This document shows positions 9,721 to 20,315 of a DNA stretch of 64,000 nt, in pieces. The DNA lies in assembly GCA_963210315.1 (NCBI GenBank), contig OY723316.1, forward strand, positions 62,001 through 126,000, read 5' to 3'. The translations under genes and the position numbers were made by a program. This stretch comes from Rhynchopus euleeides. Its lineage: Eukaryota; Euglenozoa; Diplonemea; Diplonemida; Diplonemidae. The first letter of the stretch is position 1; every line of letters starts with the position of its first letter. The notes beneath the pieces are model-generated. The model saw only the letters and a program-made list of their open reading frames with translations, searched no databases and had not been told where the DNA came from.

Positions 9721-10903
9721 CAGGGGATAAGATAGGTCTGGTTTTCCGGTTTTCAAAACCAGGGTTTCCCGGTTCCCGGTTTTCTGGAAAAAAAAAAAAG
9801 GTCGGTCTCATTTTTGGCGGGTTTTTTTGTGACTTTGGGACAGTAGAACAGTCAGAAAAAACGCCATAAAAAAATAGAAAGTGACCCCATCGTGATCCGC
9901 ACAGAGCTCAAATAGTCCAAAGAAGGCAGAGAAGCGGAGAAGAAAAATGGACCTAGCGGGTGGCCCGGTGGGTGGTGATGCCCTCGTCATGCAGGTCTCT
10001 TCTGTTTTGAAGGTGCACACATGGTGGACTCCAGCCACCCTAGCGAGTGTCTAAGAGGGGTCTAAGACTGCAGTCTGTACTGAAGACGGGAGTCTATTTT
10101 CCAGCTAATTTACGCTAAGACTCCCGCTGGTTGAGATTCATGGGAGACACACGGTGTACTCCAGCGGAGGTAGGGTAACCTCCGCTGGAGTTCACCGTGT
10201 CGTCTGCCTCTGTGCAGCGTCACTCGGTGCCATCGAATACATGGCGACAGCCCACCAACTCGAGACAGATCTGCTTGTCTGGAGGGCTGAGACGAGAACA
10301 CGAACGAATTTCAAGCAGTCTTGAAGGTCGCCAAGCCTATTGGGGGCAACTAACAGATGAGATTTGTTTGTTGCCTGTCGTCACAGCTAGCCCATCTCCT
10401 CGATAACGGAATGTGTGCAGAGATCTCGTGGACCCTTTGGCCATTCTGTCGTGCACCCACTCCACCCACAACGCACACCTGTCACGAGTGGTCGCTCCCC
10501 CGTCCTCCTCCACCCTGAAGGTTGAACCCTCAAGGACCAGTGATCTCCTGCTGGCCGGGCTGCGATCAGCGAAGCCTTCCTACTTACAAGCGAATCCAGA
10601 CTGTAGGGAACAGATGTTCACTACCGTGGCCTCCGGCGGCTGGGGGGCTCCGCCCCCCAGACCCTCCTGCGTAAAAAAATTACACCAGACCGGTTTTTTG
10701 GCCGAGAGTCCAAACTTTCAAAGCAGCTGCTGCGCCTGCCCCACCAAGCAGCCTCAGTACGACAGGACGCGCGCAGGCACCGGGCCCTCTCAGATTCTGG
10801 GAGGGTTTGCGCGGGTCGCGCGCGCCGAAGGCGCGCGCGAAAAATTTTCAAAACCAGAAAAACCGGAAAACGGCGCCAGAAAAAAAGTCTATCTTATACC
10901 CTG
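9721..10903. mobile_element. hAT-type non-autonomous element (MITE), copy 1
   Basis: The 1,183-bp element starts CAGGGGATAAGATAG and ends in its near-inverse CTATCTTATACCCTG. It is bounded by a perfect 8-bp target duplication CTGTTGAG (9713-9720 and 10904-10911). An 8-bp duplication with CAG-starting ends is the hallmark of hAT transposons. No transposase ORF is present. Inside lie an inverted pair beginning CACGGTGTACTCCAGCGG (10150-10199), one hairpin module (about 10610-10667) and a GC-rich hairpin with a GAA loop (10817-10842). A second copy at 50467-51646 is about 97 percent identical by eye. Insertion followed formation of the WD array, because the element sits between WD3 and WD4. Confidence 0.9.
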
Positions 10904-11350
10904 CTGTTGAGTCACCATTATAAAAAGATCTTCAAGTATTGAAATGTCATGACTCGTCAGTCGACGAGTCGGCGGGTTCCGCGATCGACTAGTCAGTGCC
11001 GACTAGTCGCTGCCTGCTCAGGATGTGGTGGTGGTAGGAGTGGGGGACGTGCTGGAAATGCTCGGAGTCAACACTGGTGTCAGGTGTGCATGGAGAGGGG
11101 GGCTCGTGAGGGAGGGGATGGGAGGGGGGGTGTGGAGCAGTCTGCAGAGAGAGCACTGCGTCAGTCATTTGCCCGCTTCCCATCTCAGGAGGTTGTGCAC
11201 CACACCTTGAGTGACCTGTCCTTAGAGCACGACACCAGAGGAGGGGGTAGAGGAGTCGTTCTTCAGACAGGCTCAGGTAGAGAGGTTTAAGACTGTGCGA
11301 AGGGCCCCCGGCAGGTGACGCAACCTCGCTTAGGTTTCGAGACACTGCAC

Positions 11351-11740
11351 TCAGGGTGAAACGAAAGACACAGCACACACGGAGACACGAGCGCCGTTCC
11401 TTGGTGTGAAGACCCACCTCCCGCAGAGGCTGAGTGCTACACCCTCCCCACCCTGTGAGTCCACCTTCCCCAGAGACTCGCCTGTGCTGAGGCGGCACAG
11501 TGTGGTGCTGGACCTCTGCCAGGAAGGAGGCAGCACTGCAACAACATCACCTGGCTGTGACACAGCAAGCGAGGCGGGACAGTGGTGCAGTTGGGCAGTA
11601 CGCAGGCAGCTGAGGGAGGTTGTGCACCACACCTTGAGTGACCTGTCCCAAGAGCACGACACCAGGTGCCGCTCGTCCTGAGTCAGGGCGATGCTACTCA
11701 CCCGACCAGTGTGCTCATCCAGGGTGTGTGTGTGTGTGTG
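11351..11740 (-). pseudogene. WD4, 3' part (last WD40 blades), cut off by the retrotransposon
   Basis: The frame from the (CA)n tract reads LDEHTGRVSSIALTQDERHL and runs to the stop at 11351. It matches the C-terminal blades of WD2 almost perfectly. The rest of the gene lies 8.6 kb away at 20342-21110. The two parts meet at the same coding microsatellite, with the retrotransposon between them. Between the MITE and this point (10912-11350) lies 3' flank shared with WD2. Confidence 0.85.
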
Positions 11741-11798
11741 GTGACCACGTTTTGTGTGGGGAGATCCTGCGCGGATCATTGCCCACCCCCGCCCACTT

Positions 11799-14700
11799 CT
11801 ACGTCACAGCGGAGGCCCCACTCGGGTTAGAGTGTGGGGCCAACTCAGTGCCACTCCGGGGAGGAGGGCGTGCAGCATAGCCAGCGTGGTGTGTGTGGCA
11901 GCAATGTGTTAGTGATTTGCCATCGCTGTAGCAGTCACCGCATCGGTCCATGCTGTGGCGTTTGCAGAAGCCCATAGTGACCGGGAGCCCGTCCCCCTCT
12001 TTGTGGTGGTTGCGGCAGCACACCTCCTCTGGGAGGCGTCGCTTTTGGCATGCCGAGCAACGGGGCTTCCAATGCAACTTGCAGGCAAGCACCTTTGCGT
12101 TCCTCCTGGCACCAGGGGGGGCAGTACGGGGGGCAGCGCCCCTCCGCTCCCATGGGCGTCCCACCCGGCTGTTGGCCTGCCGACCGCGCGCCGCCCACTG
12201 CTGGGCCGGCTGCTGCCAGCCCTCTGGGTAGTGCGGCTGTGGGGCGAAGGTGGCGGCCCACGCCATTCCGCGGTCATGGAATACCGTATCTTGCCGGCTG
12301 TGGACTGGCTCAGCCAGGTGTGCTTGGAGGCTGCGCATCACCGATTCAGTGGCAGGGTTCAGTTGGGCCCTCCTCGACAGGCCCGCCGCCACAGTTCCGC
12401 CGAGAGCCGTGAGGACCGTTGAGTTGGCAGCATGACCGCAATGCCAGGGCCCTTTGCCCACTTTCGTCACCATACTGCAGAGTCCTTTCAGCGAGGCGGC
12501 TTTCCCTAGGATACTGCTCTGGAACACCGTGAGGTCCTGCTGGAGCTTCTGCCGCGAGGCCCCCAGCCTTTCAGCCTCATCCATCGCGGCGTTGCTGAGG
12601 GCGTCAGCATCGGTGTTGGATTCCCTCTTCACATGCTCATACGTGAGAGTGAACCTCGGTTGGAGGTCCGCAGCCAGCGCGGACGTGCTGAGGAAAAGAG
12701 GACGGAGGGCGGCATCCCGGCACAGGGATTCCCCTCGGAGCTGCCGCAGCACCACCTGGGAGTCGCCTCGCACTGTGACTGGGCCCTCAGGGGCATCGCC
12801 CCTCTCGAGGAGGCGCAGGCCTGCTCGTAGCGCCTCGTACTCAGCAATGTTGTTGCTACGCACGTTCAGCAGCGGGAGCACTTTCTCTGAGACCTTGCAG
12901 CCGTCTTGGTACAGCACCGCCCCTGCCCCCGCCACAGCGAAGGGGGTGCCGTTGTCGCGCGCGCCACCGTCAAAGTACAGGGTGAGCCCCGGGGCCGTGT
13001 CTGCAGGAATGCGCGGGCGGGCCTCCCTCGCACCCTTCTTATTCGGGTCCACGTGGGTAGGGGGGCGGATGCGGCGTGTCACGGTGTCTGGGAGGGTGAG
13101 GCCCGTCGACAGCTCGAAGTCCACGGCTAGCTCCATCAGGGTCACAGTTTGCTCACCCCCCTGCGGTCCCCACTTCAGGCCCCTTAGCCAGTCGCAGAGA
13201 GCCACCCACATGCCTGGGGGCCGCTTGCCCCACGTCTGCTTGACTTCGGATGGCGCCAGTGCAGGGATGCAGGCACTCTCGGGGGTGGGGGTGCTCCACT
13301 CCCAGGGGTAGACTGTAGTGCGGTGGTGGCGTACAGAGCGGTCGAGCAGCCCGTCCTTCTCCTGTCGCGCCGCCAAGACTGCGATGAAGTAGCGGTGCAG
13401 CTGCGCCACGGTGGTGATTCTGTCAGCAAAAGACATGGGCAGCGGCTGCTCGTTCTCCGGAACGCCGTATCTGTACACGGGCGCTACCCCACACTGCGCC
13501 AGGCATGCCGGCCAGGCAGTTCGGTCCCTCGCTGCTACGGGGTGTTTCTGGCGGACCGGCTCCCATGCCGCGCAGTCCCACCATAGGTGCGACACCGTCT
13601 CCGGGGCCCCAGCTGTGCAGTACCGGCACACCTCCCCCAGGCCCGTGCGCCCTCGGGCAGGCACCGCCCCTGCAATGACAGAGCGGAGGAGGCCTCGCTG
13701 GTATCCCGTAATTGCGGCGCCCTCCCCCTCCAGGACGCAACGTGTCACCCTTCCGTCAATGCCGTGCTCTGCTCCTTGGAAGTCCTCTCTGCGTTCAGCC
13801 AGCTTCCCCGCCGTGGCGTTTCGCAGGGTTTGGCGGAGGTCGTGCGCGAAGATCGCCCAGGCGCTCGGCGTTGCTGCAACAGGGTCGAAGGTGACAGCGC
13901 GACCAGCCTCGTCCGTGTAGGCCAGGGTGGTCGCCGTACTCCAGCGCCATCCTATCCCTTGCAGGGCAGCCCAGAAGAGCGCAAGGGGGCCTGTCCCCTC
14001 AAGCCTCTCTTTGCTCCCCCATGCTTCCTCGGACAGCACCCTGCTGTGGCCCCACTTTTTGATCTGCTTGGCCCACGTGGTGATCTGCCGGTAGGGAGGA
14101 GCGATAGCGGGGTCCACCCGGTGCGCCTGATGGAGGACACACAGCACGATCTCTTGCGCTCTGCGTGGTGGGCCAGACCAGAGCGCGGCGACGAAGAGGC
14201 CCCTCCATCGCCTGATGGCCTTGCTGTCCCAACGAGTTACGAGGGCATCGTAATACAGCCGTGCCCCCGCCGTCATCGCAGCCGCCTGCCCTTTCCATTG
14301 CACCGGCAGGGGCAGCGCTGAGGTTCTGCGGAGGTTCTGCTGCGCCCCCTCTTTCCGACGGGCGATGCGCTCGGACTGGGGCGCTGTGCGCCCTTCCCTG
14401 ATCAGGCGCGCGTGCAGCATGGCCCCGAGACAGTCAAAGCTGTTGCGTTGCCGGAGGGGAGTGGCCTCGCCGTCCCTCGCCCGGTACATGATCCGGAGCG
14501 GCCCGGGGGATGTTGAGAACACGTGGGACTTAATTTCTGCGCAAATAGCCATCCCGGTGTCGTGAGAGAAATCCGCAGAGTCGTTCACCACCTCTTGTAG
14601 GACCTCCGGACTGGAGGCTGTGGCGTACACATCGTCGACGAAGGATAGCGCCCTCGTGTCCTGCCGGTGTTCGACCATCCGCATCCACACACCCACCAGC

Positions 14701-17700
14701 ACGTTAATCAGCACGACACTGATGGGGCAGCCCTGCATGATGCCGTTGGTAGGCAGGAAGCCTTCTCCGATGGTGCCACTCGCCCGGAAGTGCCGCTGCA
14801 TCGTCCTGTACGCTGCTCGCAGGGTGCGCAGGACACGGGTGTCGAATCCGAGCTCCGCAGCCAGGCGGAAGGTGAGGTCGATAGGCACCGTGTCGAAGCA
14901 CTTCTTGAAGTCAAGGGCGACTCCGTGCAGCGGTCGCCCCGTGAGGTGGGCCTCTTCGATGCGTGCCGCCAGGTGCCAGATGAGGTCCTCTGCACCGTGG
15001 CCAGGCCGGCAGCCGTGCAGGTCCTCCGGTGCGATGGTCTCCAACCACTTCAGTGCCGGTTTCACCCGGATCGCTGCCCACACTCTATACAGCACAGGGG
15101 TGATACTGATGGGGCGCTGCGATAGAGGCTCGCCTGAGCTGCCAGGCTTGGGGATGAGGCAGATCATGGCATGCATTAACTGTTCCGGCCACTCGCCCGA
15201 TCGTTCGACCTCGTTGAACACCTCCGCAAAGAGCTTGAGGAGTTCGTGTGGGAGTTGTCTCAGTTCGTGGACCCTCCAGCCGTGCAGGCCCGGTGAGGTG
15301 GACGTGGACATCTTGGCCAGGGCCTTCCCGACGTCTTCTGCTGTGATGGTCTTGCACTCCATGTCAGCCGTCTCGGGGAGAAAGCGGAGGTATCTCTGGC
15401 GGAAGGTGTCCCACCGGGGCTCGGGCGTTGTCGCGTACTTGCGGAAATATCCCCCCCACGCCGTGTCGCTTCTCAGCAGCTCGTCCGCCTCCTTGGGGCA
15501 GGCCGTGAAGGACCCATCTTCGCGCCGCATGAAGGTGGCTGGGGCGCAGAAACGATCTGCGAGGTACGCAAACACCTGCCCTGCCTCGTATGTCCAAGCC
15601 TTCTGCATCCTCGCCTTCCAGGTGCGGATTCTCGCTTCGCGGAGCCTGTCAAACATGCCCCTCTGCGACCCCTCCAAGACGATGAGGGCCTGCTCCAGAA
15701 TCTCCAGGTCTGGCAGCTGCGAGGTTGTGTTCGCCAGCGCCGCTTGCAGCCCCTGGGGGAGGCCGCCCTCCCTTAGGCGCTTCTTCGCGGCGTTCCAGGC
15801 GTGCTCCTCCCCGTTCGTGAGGCCGTATGGTTTTTCTGCCTGCAGGCGTTTGAGGCCTTCTTTGACCAGGCATCGAATGTTCCCTAGCAGCCCGTCCTTC
15901 GCCCGGGTGTTCATGTCTCCTGCCCCCCGTGCAGAAGCGGGATGGTGCTTGGTAGCCGTCCGCGACCACTGCATACGGTAGCCCTCCGCCCTGCCCGTGT
16001 AGGCCGCTTCCTGTCTCTCCAGGTGGCCCACATGGACACGCTTCAGGAAGCGCTCGCCGCAGGTGGAAGCTCGGTGGAGGAGCTGCGCGGCCGTCGCTCC
16101 GTGACGTAGTTCCCCCTCTGCTAGTACGTCCTGCATCACCCCTCTTGCTGCAGCGTCCCCCAGCTTGGGCTTGCCCGCAGGGAAAGGGGTGGGGAGGATG
16201 CAGATCTTTTTGGGGCGGCGGAAGGCAGTGAGGTCCAGATCGACGAAGAGCGGGCAGTGTGTGGGTATGTTGTAGTCTCCCCGCTTTGCCACCTCGACTC
16301 GACGCAGTGCCGGCGCTGCGCAGGGGTTCATTAGGCAGATGTCCAGCCGGGTGCCGTTCTCCGATGCCCAGCAGGTGTTCTGCACTCTCTGCTGTGCGAG
16401 GTCCGCATGCGTCGTCGCCGCGTCGACCCAGCCGCCCACCCGGCACGCCTGGGACAGGACAGCGCTGGTTTCTGGGTTGGTGTTCAGGTCCCCCATCAGC
16501 AGGACGGGCACCTGTCCCAAGCCAGCTGCGTGATCGAGCGTCTCTTGCAGGAGGGCTTTCCGCTGTTCGCCCACTTCGGACCCCGAGTGACCGTAGACGC
16601 ACAGGATGTGAAGAGCCGTTTTGCCGTCTCCAATCGCTAGCACGACGTGTACCATGCGGGTGCTGTCGTAGAGCTTCTTTTCCTGCGTGGTCTTCGGCTG
16701 CACCACCTGTGCGACCAGGCCCTCCTTCACCATGACAGCCACGCCCCCGGGCTTCGTTTGTTCGCGGCCGTTCGCGCCTGCGACCCTGGGCATGCCCTTG
16801 CCCCAGTGCATAGCCCAGCCGTGGGCTGCGAAGTAGCCATTGTGCGTGCCCTTGCTCGGGTCCGGCGTACGAGTTTCCTGCAGGGCCACAACATCCGCCT
16901 TCAGTCCCGCCACGTCGCCGAGGTGCGTTTGCAGCGACGTTACGTTAGCTGTCGCCACCCTGAGCACTCCGGGCGATGATAATTGGTGTGCAGGGCGCCT
17001 CAATCGCCGCAGGGGCGGCGGCGCCGTGGGTCCTTGGCTGGCTGAAGGTGCGCGCGCCCCGCCTGCAGCGGCTGGGGCGGGCGTGGGAAGATCTGCAGGG
17101 ATAGTCCACTGGTTTGCCGGCGTCGCAGCTAGCTCCCGGGCCAGGCTCAGGGGAAGGCGAAGCACATCGTAGTGGAAGGGCCTCCACGTAAGCCCCAGCA
17201 CCTTGGCACCCTTCCCACACCGGGTCATGTATTGCTTGCTGTTGGAGGCGAGCAGCCACACCTGCGCATCCAGGACTTCTGCCGCAACCCGAAGTGTGGC
17301 CGCGTCCCCGTATGTCCCTAGACGCGTCTGTCTCTCGATGTAGTCGTCGTAGGATGCAGGAGCTTGCGGGTCGTCGTGGTCAGGCACGTACGAGGCCCTG
17401 CGCTCTGCGTCTTGCCGCATGGATGTCGCCACCGCTGCACGCAACCCTTCTGCTGTCCACTCCGCGCACTGCTCTGCAAGGCCGGCGTACTGACAGTTGC
17501 CATCCTTAGGCACTGGTACCCGGAGCGCCATCAGTCTCCTTGCAGCCTGCGTCAGCCACTGCTCGTCCTGCTCTATGGTGGAGGGGGAGTACTCCTGTCC
17601 CCCCCCACGGAGGGGCCGGGGTTCTCCTGCCCCTGACGCCACATCTACGGGGTTCCAGCTCTCCGGGGCCGTTGTCTGGGTATCTCCTGCCCACACGGCG

Positions 17701-17897
17701 GCTCGGCTGGGTCTAGGTGGGGTTGGGGGCGATGTTGGGGTTGGGGTTCTATTTGGTGTTCTATTTGGAGGTGTTTGTGTCGGCCCCGAGACCTCCTGTT
17801 TCTCGGGGTGGGGCGCGGCTGGGGGCCCGGCGGCAAGTGTGCATCGTCCCCAGACATGGTCGGCACCCCGGCCAGGGGGAACATCGATCGCTTGCAC
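11799..17897 (-). CDS. Retrotransposon ORF2: OTU protease, AP endonuclease, reverse transcriptase, RNase H, zinc fingers
   Basis: The ORF is 2,032 residues from ATG 17897. About 100 Pro/Thr-rich residues are followed by an OTU domain (about 125-250) with PKDGNCQYAGL (Asp132, Cys135) and His242 in FHYDVL. An AP endonuclease follows (about 310-560): Asn318 in ATANVTSLQ, Glu341 in LQETRT, GDLN near 469-472, RLDI near 517-520, and a terminal THCPLFVDL. The reverse transcriptase (about 850-1150) has LDFKKCFDTV and FVDD near 1086. A C-x2-C...H...C motif lies near 1429 (CRYC then SHLWWDC). RNase H spans about 1640-1790, with YFDGGARDNG, NIAEYEALRAGL and RGDSQVVL. A Cys/His-rich end (about 1930-1990) has CSACQKRRLPEEVCC and CGDCYSD. 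The ORF starts 33 bases after the ORF1 stop. All catalytic motifs I can check are present, so it looks active. Confidence 0.95.
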   Translation of the reverse strand: MQAIDVPPGRGADHVWGRCTLAAGPPAAPHPEKQEVSGPTQTPPNRTPNRTPTPTSPPTPPRPSRAAVWAGDTQTTAPESWNPVDVASGAGEPRPLRGGGQEYSPSTIEQDEQWLTQAARRLMALRVPVPKDGNCQYAGLAEQCAEWTAEGLRAAVATSMRQDAERRASYVPDHDDPQAPASYDDYIERQTRLGTYGDAATLRVAAEVLDAQVWLLASNSKQYMTRCGKGAKVLGLTWRPFHYDVLRLPLSLARELAATPANQWTIPADLPTPAPAAAGGARAPSASQGPTAPPPLRRLRRPAHQLSSPGVLRVATANVTSLQTHLGDVAGLKADVVALQETRTPDPSKGTHNGYFAAHGWAMHWGKGMPRVAGANGREQTKPGGVAVMVKEGLVAQVVQPKTTQEKKLYDSTRMVHVVLAIGDGKTALHILCVYGHSGSEVGEQRKALLQETLDHAAGLGQVPVLLMGDLNTNPETSAVLSQACRVGGWVDAATTHADLAQQRVQNTCWASENGTRLDICLMNPCAAPALRRVEVAKRGDYNIPTHCPLFVDLDLTAFRRPKKICILPTPFPAGKPKLGDAAARGVMQDVLAEGELRHGATAAQLLHRASTCGERFLKRVHVGHLERQEAAYTGRAEGYRMQWSRTATKHHPASARGAGDMNTRAKDGLLGNIRCLVKEGLKRLQAEKPYGLTNGEEHAWNAAKKRLREGGLPQGLQAALANTTSQLPDLEILEQALIVLEGSQRGMFDRLREARIRTWKARMQKAWTYEAGQVFAYLADRFCAPATFMRREDGSFTACPKEADELLRSDTAWGGYFRKYATTPEPRWDTFRQRYLRFLPETADMECKTITAEDVGKALAKMSTSTSPGLHGWRVHELRQLPHELLKLFAEVFNEVERSGEWPEQLMHAMICLIPKPGSSGEPLSQRPISITPVLYRVWAAIRVKPALKWLETIAPEDLHGCRPGHGAEDLIWHLAARIEEAHLTGRPLHGVALDFKKCFDTVPIDLTFRLAAELGFDTRVLRTLRAAYRTMQRHFRASGTIGEGFLPTNGIMQGCPISVVLINVLVGVWMRMVEHRQDTRALSFVDDVYATASSPEVLQEVVNDSADFSHDTGMAICAEIKSHVFSTSPGPLRIMYRARDGEATPLRQRNSFDCLGAMLHARLIREGRTAPQSERIARRKEGAQQNLRRTSALPLPVQWKGQAAAMTAGARLYYDALVTRWDSKAIRRWRGLFVAALWSGPPRRAQEIVLCVLHQAHRVDPAIAPPYRQITTWAKQIKKWGHSRVLSEEAWGSKERLEGTGPLALFWAALQGIGWRWSTATTLAYTDEAGRAVTFDPVAATPSAWAIFAHDLRQTLRNATAGKLAERREDFQGAEHGIDGRVTRCVLEGEGAAITGYQRGLLRSVIAGAVPARGRTGLGEVCRYCTAGAPETVSHLWWDCAAWEPVRQKHPVAARDRTAWPACLAQCGVAPVYRYGVPENEQPLPMSFADRITTVAQLHRYFIAVLAARQEKDGLLDRSVRHHRTTVYPWEWSTPTPESACIPALAPSEVKQTWGKRPPGMWVALCDWLRGLKWGPQGGEQTVTLMELAVDFELSTGLTLPDTVTRRIRPPTHVDPNKKGAREARPRIPADTAPGLTLYFDGGARDNGTPFAVAGAGAVLYQDGCKVSEKVLPLLNVRSNNIAEYEALRAGLRLLERGDAPEGPVTVRGDSQVVLRQLRGESLCRDAALRPLFLSTSALAADLQPRFTLTYEHVKRESNTDADALSNAAMDEAERLGASRQKLQQDLTVFQSSILGKAASLKGLCSMVTKVGKGPWHCGHAANSTVLTALGGTVAAGLSRRAQLNPATESVMRSLQAHLAEPVHSRQDTVFHDRGMAWAATFAPQPHYPEGWQQPAQQWAARGRQANSRVGRPWERRGAAPRTAPPGARRNAKVLACKLHWKPRCSACQKRRLPEEVCCRNHHKEGDGLPVTMGFCKRHSMDRCGDCYSDGKSLTHCCHTHHAGYAARPPPRSGTELAPHSNPSGASAVT

Positions 17898-17930
17898 GGG
17901 TCCTCCCCGCTGGCCGGGATGCCCGCCCCC

Positions 17931-20315
17931 CTACTCCTCCTCTTGCTTCTGCGGGTAGGGAGTAAGGCGGTTGGAGCGGGGCCTCAGATACGCCGTGATG
18001 GAGGCCTGCCTGACCCTCCCGTTCCTGCTGGCTCCCGCCTCCCTACCCGGTGGGGCCTTATCCCCGGCATCCGCCGTGGGCGCTAGGTCTCTGAGAGGTG
18101 GGGCCGGCGGGGCGGGCTGGGCAGGCGGCGCCGGTGCTGCCGGCGGCACTGCTGCTGGCTGCGCAGGGGTAGGGGCAGCGTTCGCTGTTGCTGGTGTCTC
18201 GGGTGCCACGGGTGTCACTGGTTTGCTGTGTGAGTCCCCGGGCGGGGCAGGGGTGGAGGTGGAGGTGGAGGTGGTGGTGGAGGAGGAAGGGGTGGTGGCG
18301 GCGGCTGGGGGCGCTGGCGGGGCATCCATAGCCGGACCGGCCGCGGGCTTCGGCGGTGCCTTGCCCTTCGCCCCCTTGGACCCACTCCGCCCTCTCGTGT
18401 CGATGCCTAACTCCCGCTTCACCGTGCTTAGCATCTCCTGATGCTGCCGCTTCCGGCCCTCCTCTGCGTCGCGCACCCCCTCCAACAGTCCCTGCCAGCT
18501 CTGTCCGAGCTCGCTGGCCTGCTGTGACAGCTGGCGCTGCACCTTCTCGCCCTCCTCCCTTCCGGCCTGTTGGAGGCGCACCATCTGCGCTTCGCAGGCC
18601 TCCCGCAGCTCCCCACACACCTCGTCCAGCCGGCCCTGGAGGCGTGCCCCCTGCTCCACGGACGCCTGCGCCGACAGCTGCTGGGCGGCCGTGGCTTCCT
18701 TGCGCTGGGCTTCGCAGGAGGCCCGCAGGTCCTTCACCGCGACACCCAGGCGTTCCGTCTGCAGCCGCAGGTCGCACACCACGGCTTCCCCCTGCTGCGC
18801 CTCCCACGACTTGCGCAGCTCTGCCACCGCGGCGTCGAGGCGTCGCTGCTCCAGCGCGCGCTGGGCCTCGAGGTCCGCGCGGACCTTGTCGACCTCCGCT
18901 TGGAGCTGCAGCGCCTGGAGGTGGGACAGGGGCTCCTGCTGACCCGCTGTTCCCTGCAGGCCTAGCATGGCCTTGCGCGCCTCGTGCAGGTCGGCTGCGA
19001 GGCCGTCCCGTTCCACCTGCGCCTGGCGGATCTGGGCGTCCCGCTGCGCAAGCTGGCCCCGCATGTCGTCTTCGAGGGCCTTGCGGCTGGCTTCCCAGCC
19101 CTTCCGCGCCGTAGCCATCTCTGCCGCGTGCGCACGGCCCTGCTCTTCCAGGCGGCTACCCATGCTGGCGAGCTCGGTCGCCACCCGCTGCAGGTCGGCG
19201 CCTGCTGCCGCCCCTTTCGCCCCCTGCTCCAGCACCCCGACCCGCTTGTGGAGGAGGGGGACGGCCTCGCCCAGCGACTGCTGGGCTTCTGCGACCTTGG
19301 CAAGGGACCCCTCCTGCCTCCGGAGGTGCACCTTCACTTCCTTCAGCTCCCGCGCTGCTTCCTGCGTGGGGGCGGTGGCGGGGGGGGAGGCGGGTTTGCG
19401 CTCTTGGAGGCGCTGCAGCAGGGTCGCCTGCTCCTCAAGCCGCTGCTCCTGGCGGCCGAGGCGATCCCCCACACGCTGCACGTGCAGCCCGTGCTCCTGC
19501 GCCTGGGAACCCAGCAGTTCCTGCAGCTGCGACACCTGCTGCGACGCCTGCTCAGCTAGGTTGTTGTGACCCAGCTGCAACTGCCCCACCTGCTCCTCCA
19601 ACTGCTGGCGACGCGCGTCCTGCTCCTGCAGTAGGCGGCGCAGACCCAGCATCTCGGATTGCCAGGCCACACCATCACCCGCGGCGGTGTCGGGGGCGGT
19701 CGGCGCGGGGTCGTGGCCGAGCTCCCTCAGGCTCCCGGCGATCTTCTCCAGGTCCTTCTGGAGCCTGGTCACCCGCTGTTGCGCCTGCTGGGCGTGCTGC
19801 TTTGCTGCTGCTGCCGCACCGCCGCCTCGCCCGGTCCGTCCTACGGCGCCACTGGCCTGCGACTTCGCGGCCCTTCCCGCTCTCGCTGCGTCGGCGCGCT
19901 CCGCCTGGAGCCTCTCGCTGACGCTATCGTAGCGCCGCTTCAGGCGGGCTACATCCTCGGCCTTTTTCTTCGCGGCCGCCTCCTGCTGCTTCTGCTCCTC
20001 GAGGAGCAGCGTGTCCGTCAGGACCACCTCCTTCCCGTTGACCGTGAGGGTCCATGTGGGGGGGGAGCCGTGGGTGGGGGGGCGCTCGGCGGCGAGGACG
20101 GCGACGCCACCCTCTAATCCGTCCAGCACCGCATCCCAGTGGAGGTGCTGGAGGATGGCGCGCACGTGGGTGGCGCCGTAGAGGGGGGGGAGGGGCTGGA
20201 GCTCGTATCTGCGAGGCTCTGTAAATTCGAGGGGGGGCAGGGGGGCGGCCTGTTGGCCACCGGCCTGGGGACCGGTGTTACCGGAGGAGACCCCGTGGAG
20301 GTCGGCCTGTGACAT
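17931..20315 (-). CDS. Retrotransposon ORF1: coiled-coil, presumed RNA-binding particle protein
   Basis: From ATG 20315 (MSQADLHGVSSGNTG) the ORF gives 794 residues; the longer frame into the CA repeat belongs to the host gene. A Pro-rich head is followed by a conserved-looking region (about 40-110), then about 500 residues of Ala/Gln/Glu/Arg/Leu-rich coiled coil, for example QLQELLGSQAQEHGLHVQR. The tail is Pro/Ala/Thr-rich and ends YPQKQEEE. No zinc knuckle is visible. In other LINEs, ORF1 proteins with coiled coils trimerise and coat the RNA; here that is inferred from position and composition. It ends 33 bases before the ORF2 ATG, so ORF2 may be reached by reinitiation. Confidence 0.85.
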   Translation of the reverse strand: MSQADLHGVSSGNTGPQAGGQQAAPLPPLEFTEPRRYELQPLPPLYGATHVRAILQHLHWDAVLDGLEGGVAVLAAERPPTHGSPPTWTLTVNGKEVVLTDTLLLEEQKQQEAAAKKKAEDVARLKRRYDSVSERLQAERADAARAGRAAKSQASGAVGRTGRGGGAAAAAKQHAQQAQQRVTRLQKDLEKIAGSLRELGHDPAPTAPDTAAGDGVAWQSEMLGLRRLLQEQDARRQQLEEQVGQLQLGHNNLAEQASQQVSQLQELLGSQAQEHGLHVQRVGDRLGRQEQRLEEQATLLQRLQERKPASPPATAPTQEAARELKEVKVHLRRQEGSLAKVAEAQQSLGEAVPLLHKRVGVLEQGAKGAAAGADLQRVATELASMGSRLEEQGRAHAAEMATARKGWEASRKALEDDMRGQLAQRDAQIRQAQVERDGLAADLHEARKAMLGLQGTAGQQEPLSHLQALQLQAEVDKVRADLEAQRALEQRRLDAAVAELRKSWEAQQGEAVVCDLRLQTERLGVAVKDLRASCEAQRKEATAAQQLSAQASVEQGARLQGRLDEVCGELREACEAQMVRLQQAGREEGEKVQRQLSQQASELGQSWQGLLEGVRDAEEGRKRQHQEMLSTVKRELGIDTRGRSGSKGAKGKAPPKPAAGPAMDAPPAPPAAATTPSSSTTTSTSTSTPAPPGDSHSKPVTPVAPETPATANAAPTPAQPAAVPPAAPAPPAQPAPPAPPLRDLAPTADAGDKAPPGREAGASRNGRVRQASITAYLRPRSNRLTPYPQKQEEE

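Noticed and set aside
14620..15981. 453-residue plus-strand ORF and similar long plus-strand frames in 12.4-19.6 kb
   Set aside because: They are antisense to retrotransposon ORF1 and ORF2, explained by high GC at third positions.
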